Part shown: positions 63,452-64,000 of the stretch, in pieces
Layout of the letters: each line of letters opens with the position of its first letter
Position numbering within the stretch: position 1 is the first letter of the stretch
Assembly (NCBI RefSeq): GCF_022458865.1
Contig: NZ_JAJNMU010000025.1
Location: 80,600-144,599, forward strand
Length of the DNA stretch: 64,000 nt
Origin: Paenibacillus periandrae
GTDB taxonomy: Bacteria > Bacillota > Bacilli > Paenibacillales > NBRC-103111
Direction: 5' to 3'
The notes under the pieces: generated by a model
Told to the model about the DNA's origin: nothing
Database searches by the model: none
Seen by the model: only the letters and a program-made list of their open reading frames with translations
Program-made: the position numbers and the translations under genes

Positions 63452-64000
63452 ATGGGTTACAACAAGCAGTTTACCCTATTTGCAGACGATTGAACATATC
63501 TATGCTCAATTACTTCCCTTCCGTTCGTGCTTCTCCAGACAAGCCAGTTTCTAGTGGTTTGTTGTTCTGATCGTCGGCTTCATGCTGCGCTCCGACCATC
63601 TAGGTGTGACTTCCGTGATTCGGGATCTCTCGCTGTTACGAAACACTGACTCACTTCTTCCGTTCTTCTGCTTGGCCCACCTCATTGTTGTGGCAGTGGT
63701 GGCTTCAGGTGGTTCGCCAGCATGCGCCTTTGCTGGTGATTCAGGGTCGTGTGGTCCTCGTCGGCGATGGCATGAAACAAGCCAAGGAAGGTCGCCGGAT
63801 GCCGGGGGTCAAGAGGCTTCATGAGGAATCCGAAAATGTCGCCAAGGGTGAGTATATCTTTGGTCATTTGTTTGGTGCCATTGGCATTCTGGTCGGCGAT
63901 TCCCGGAAGTGGTTCTGCTTGCCCTTGTTTATGAATCTACAAGACGGTGTCCAAACCATTCTGGGCTGGAAGAAGTCCGCGAGCGAAGTAGAAACACCTT
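63452..64000 (+). mobile_element. DDE transposase remnant, cut by window end
   Basis: ATG at 63452 behind AAAGGA starts MGYNKQFTLFADD, then shifted frames yield IEHIYAQLLPFRSCFSRQAS, VGDGMKQAKEGRRMPGVKRL and EYIFGHLFGAIGILVGDSRK up to the window edge. These look like an IS4/IS701-type DDE transposase. At least two frameshifts and one stop in the visible part, so a pseudogene; its end lies outside the window. Confidence 0.6.

Overview
The window looks like part of a large, mobilisable plasmid (or plasmid-like element) of an endospore-forming Bacillota, most likely a Paenibacillaceae member. The pointers are strong AGGAGG ribosome binding sites with many TTG and GTG starts, an S-layer-homology protein, a broken copper-amine-oxidase-type stalk protein, a broken GerC spore-germination gene and, decisively, a TubR/TubZ plasmid partition and replication locus. 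No rRNA, tRNA or CRISPR array was seen.

Layout. 0.2-4.2 kb: a broken gene, a small CxxC protein, a CpaE/TadZ-like ATPase and a DUF2325 protein. 4.9-23.9 kb (all minus strand): a long biosynthetic run read from 23.9 kb towards 4.9 kb. Its first half carries the core of a cytosine-nucleoside antibiotic pathway of the blasticidin S/mildiomycin type: a CMP hydrolase (MilB/BlsM type), a cytosylglucuronate-synthase-like glycosyltransferase, a radical SAM enzyme, DegT-type and class III PLP enzymes, an aldo/keto reductase and a sugar isomerase. Its second half is unusual: a second DegT enzyme, two unrecognised proteins, an arginase-family hydrolase, a free-standing ATP-binding domain of pyruvate phosphate dikinase, an HPr-kinase-like protein, a second radical SAM/SPASM enzyme, an ABC-ATPase/GNAT fusion, an alkaline-phosphatase-superfamily hydrolase and APS kinase. 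24-30 kb: IS630 and IS4 remnants, a nucleotidyltransferase-fold protein and a three-gene ABC-2 exporter.

30.9-52.4 kb (minus strand): a transfer or secretion operon that joins a Tad/type IV-pilus-like machine (TadZ, TadA ATPase, TadB, TadC, CpaB-like, short pilin-like and TadE-like proteins) to a VirD4/TraG-type coupling ATPase, a replication-relaxation winged-helix protein, an S1-domain protein and three large secreted or SLH surface proteins. Its gaps hold intrinsic-terminator-like hairpins. Four leaders, one of them far away at 2.75 kb, share a GGCGRARGACGC...GCGTC-T(n) design.

52.5-58.1 kb: non-coding 76-bp tandem repeats, a 21-bp inverted repeat, TAGTTACTAT iterons (tubC), tubR, tubZ, an AT-rich repeat field (possible origin) and a TubY-like MerR/coiled-coil gene. 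58-64 kb: five to six tiny orphan genes with good ribosome binding sites, then a scrapyard of GC-richer fragments: IS66 remnant, about 90-bp degenerate repeats, gene chimeras, an IS200/IS605 remnant, a gerC pseudogene and a DDE transposase remnant cut by the window end.

How it fits together: TubRZ and TubY maintain the replicon, the Tad/VirD4 operon probably moves DNA (or assembles a pilus), and the biosynthetic region is the cargo. Product names inside the biosynthetic run come from motif recognition. The exact metabolite is inference.
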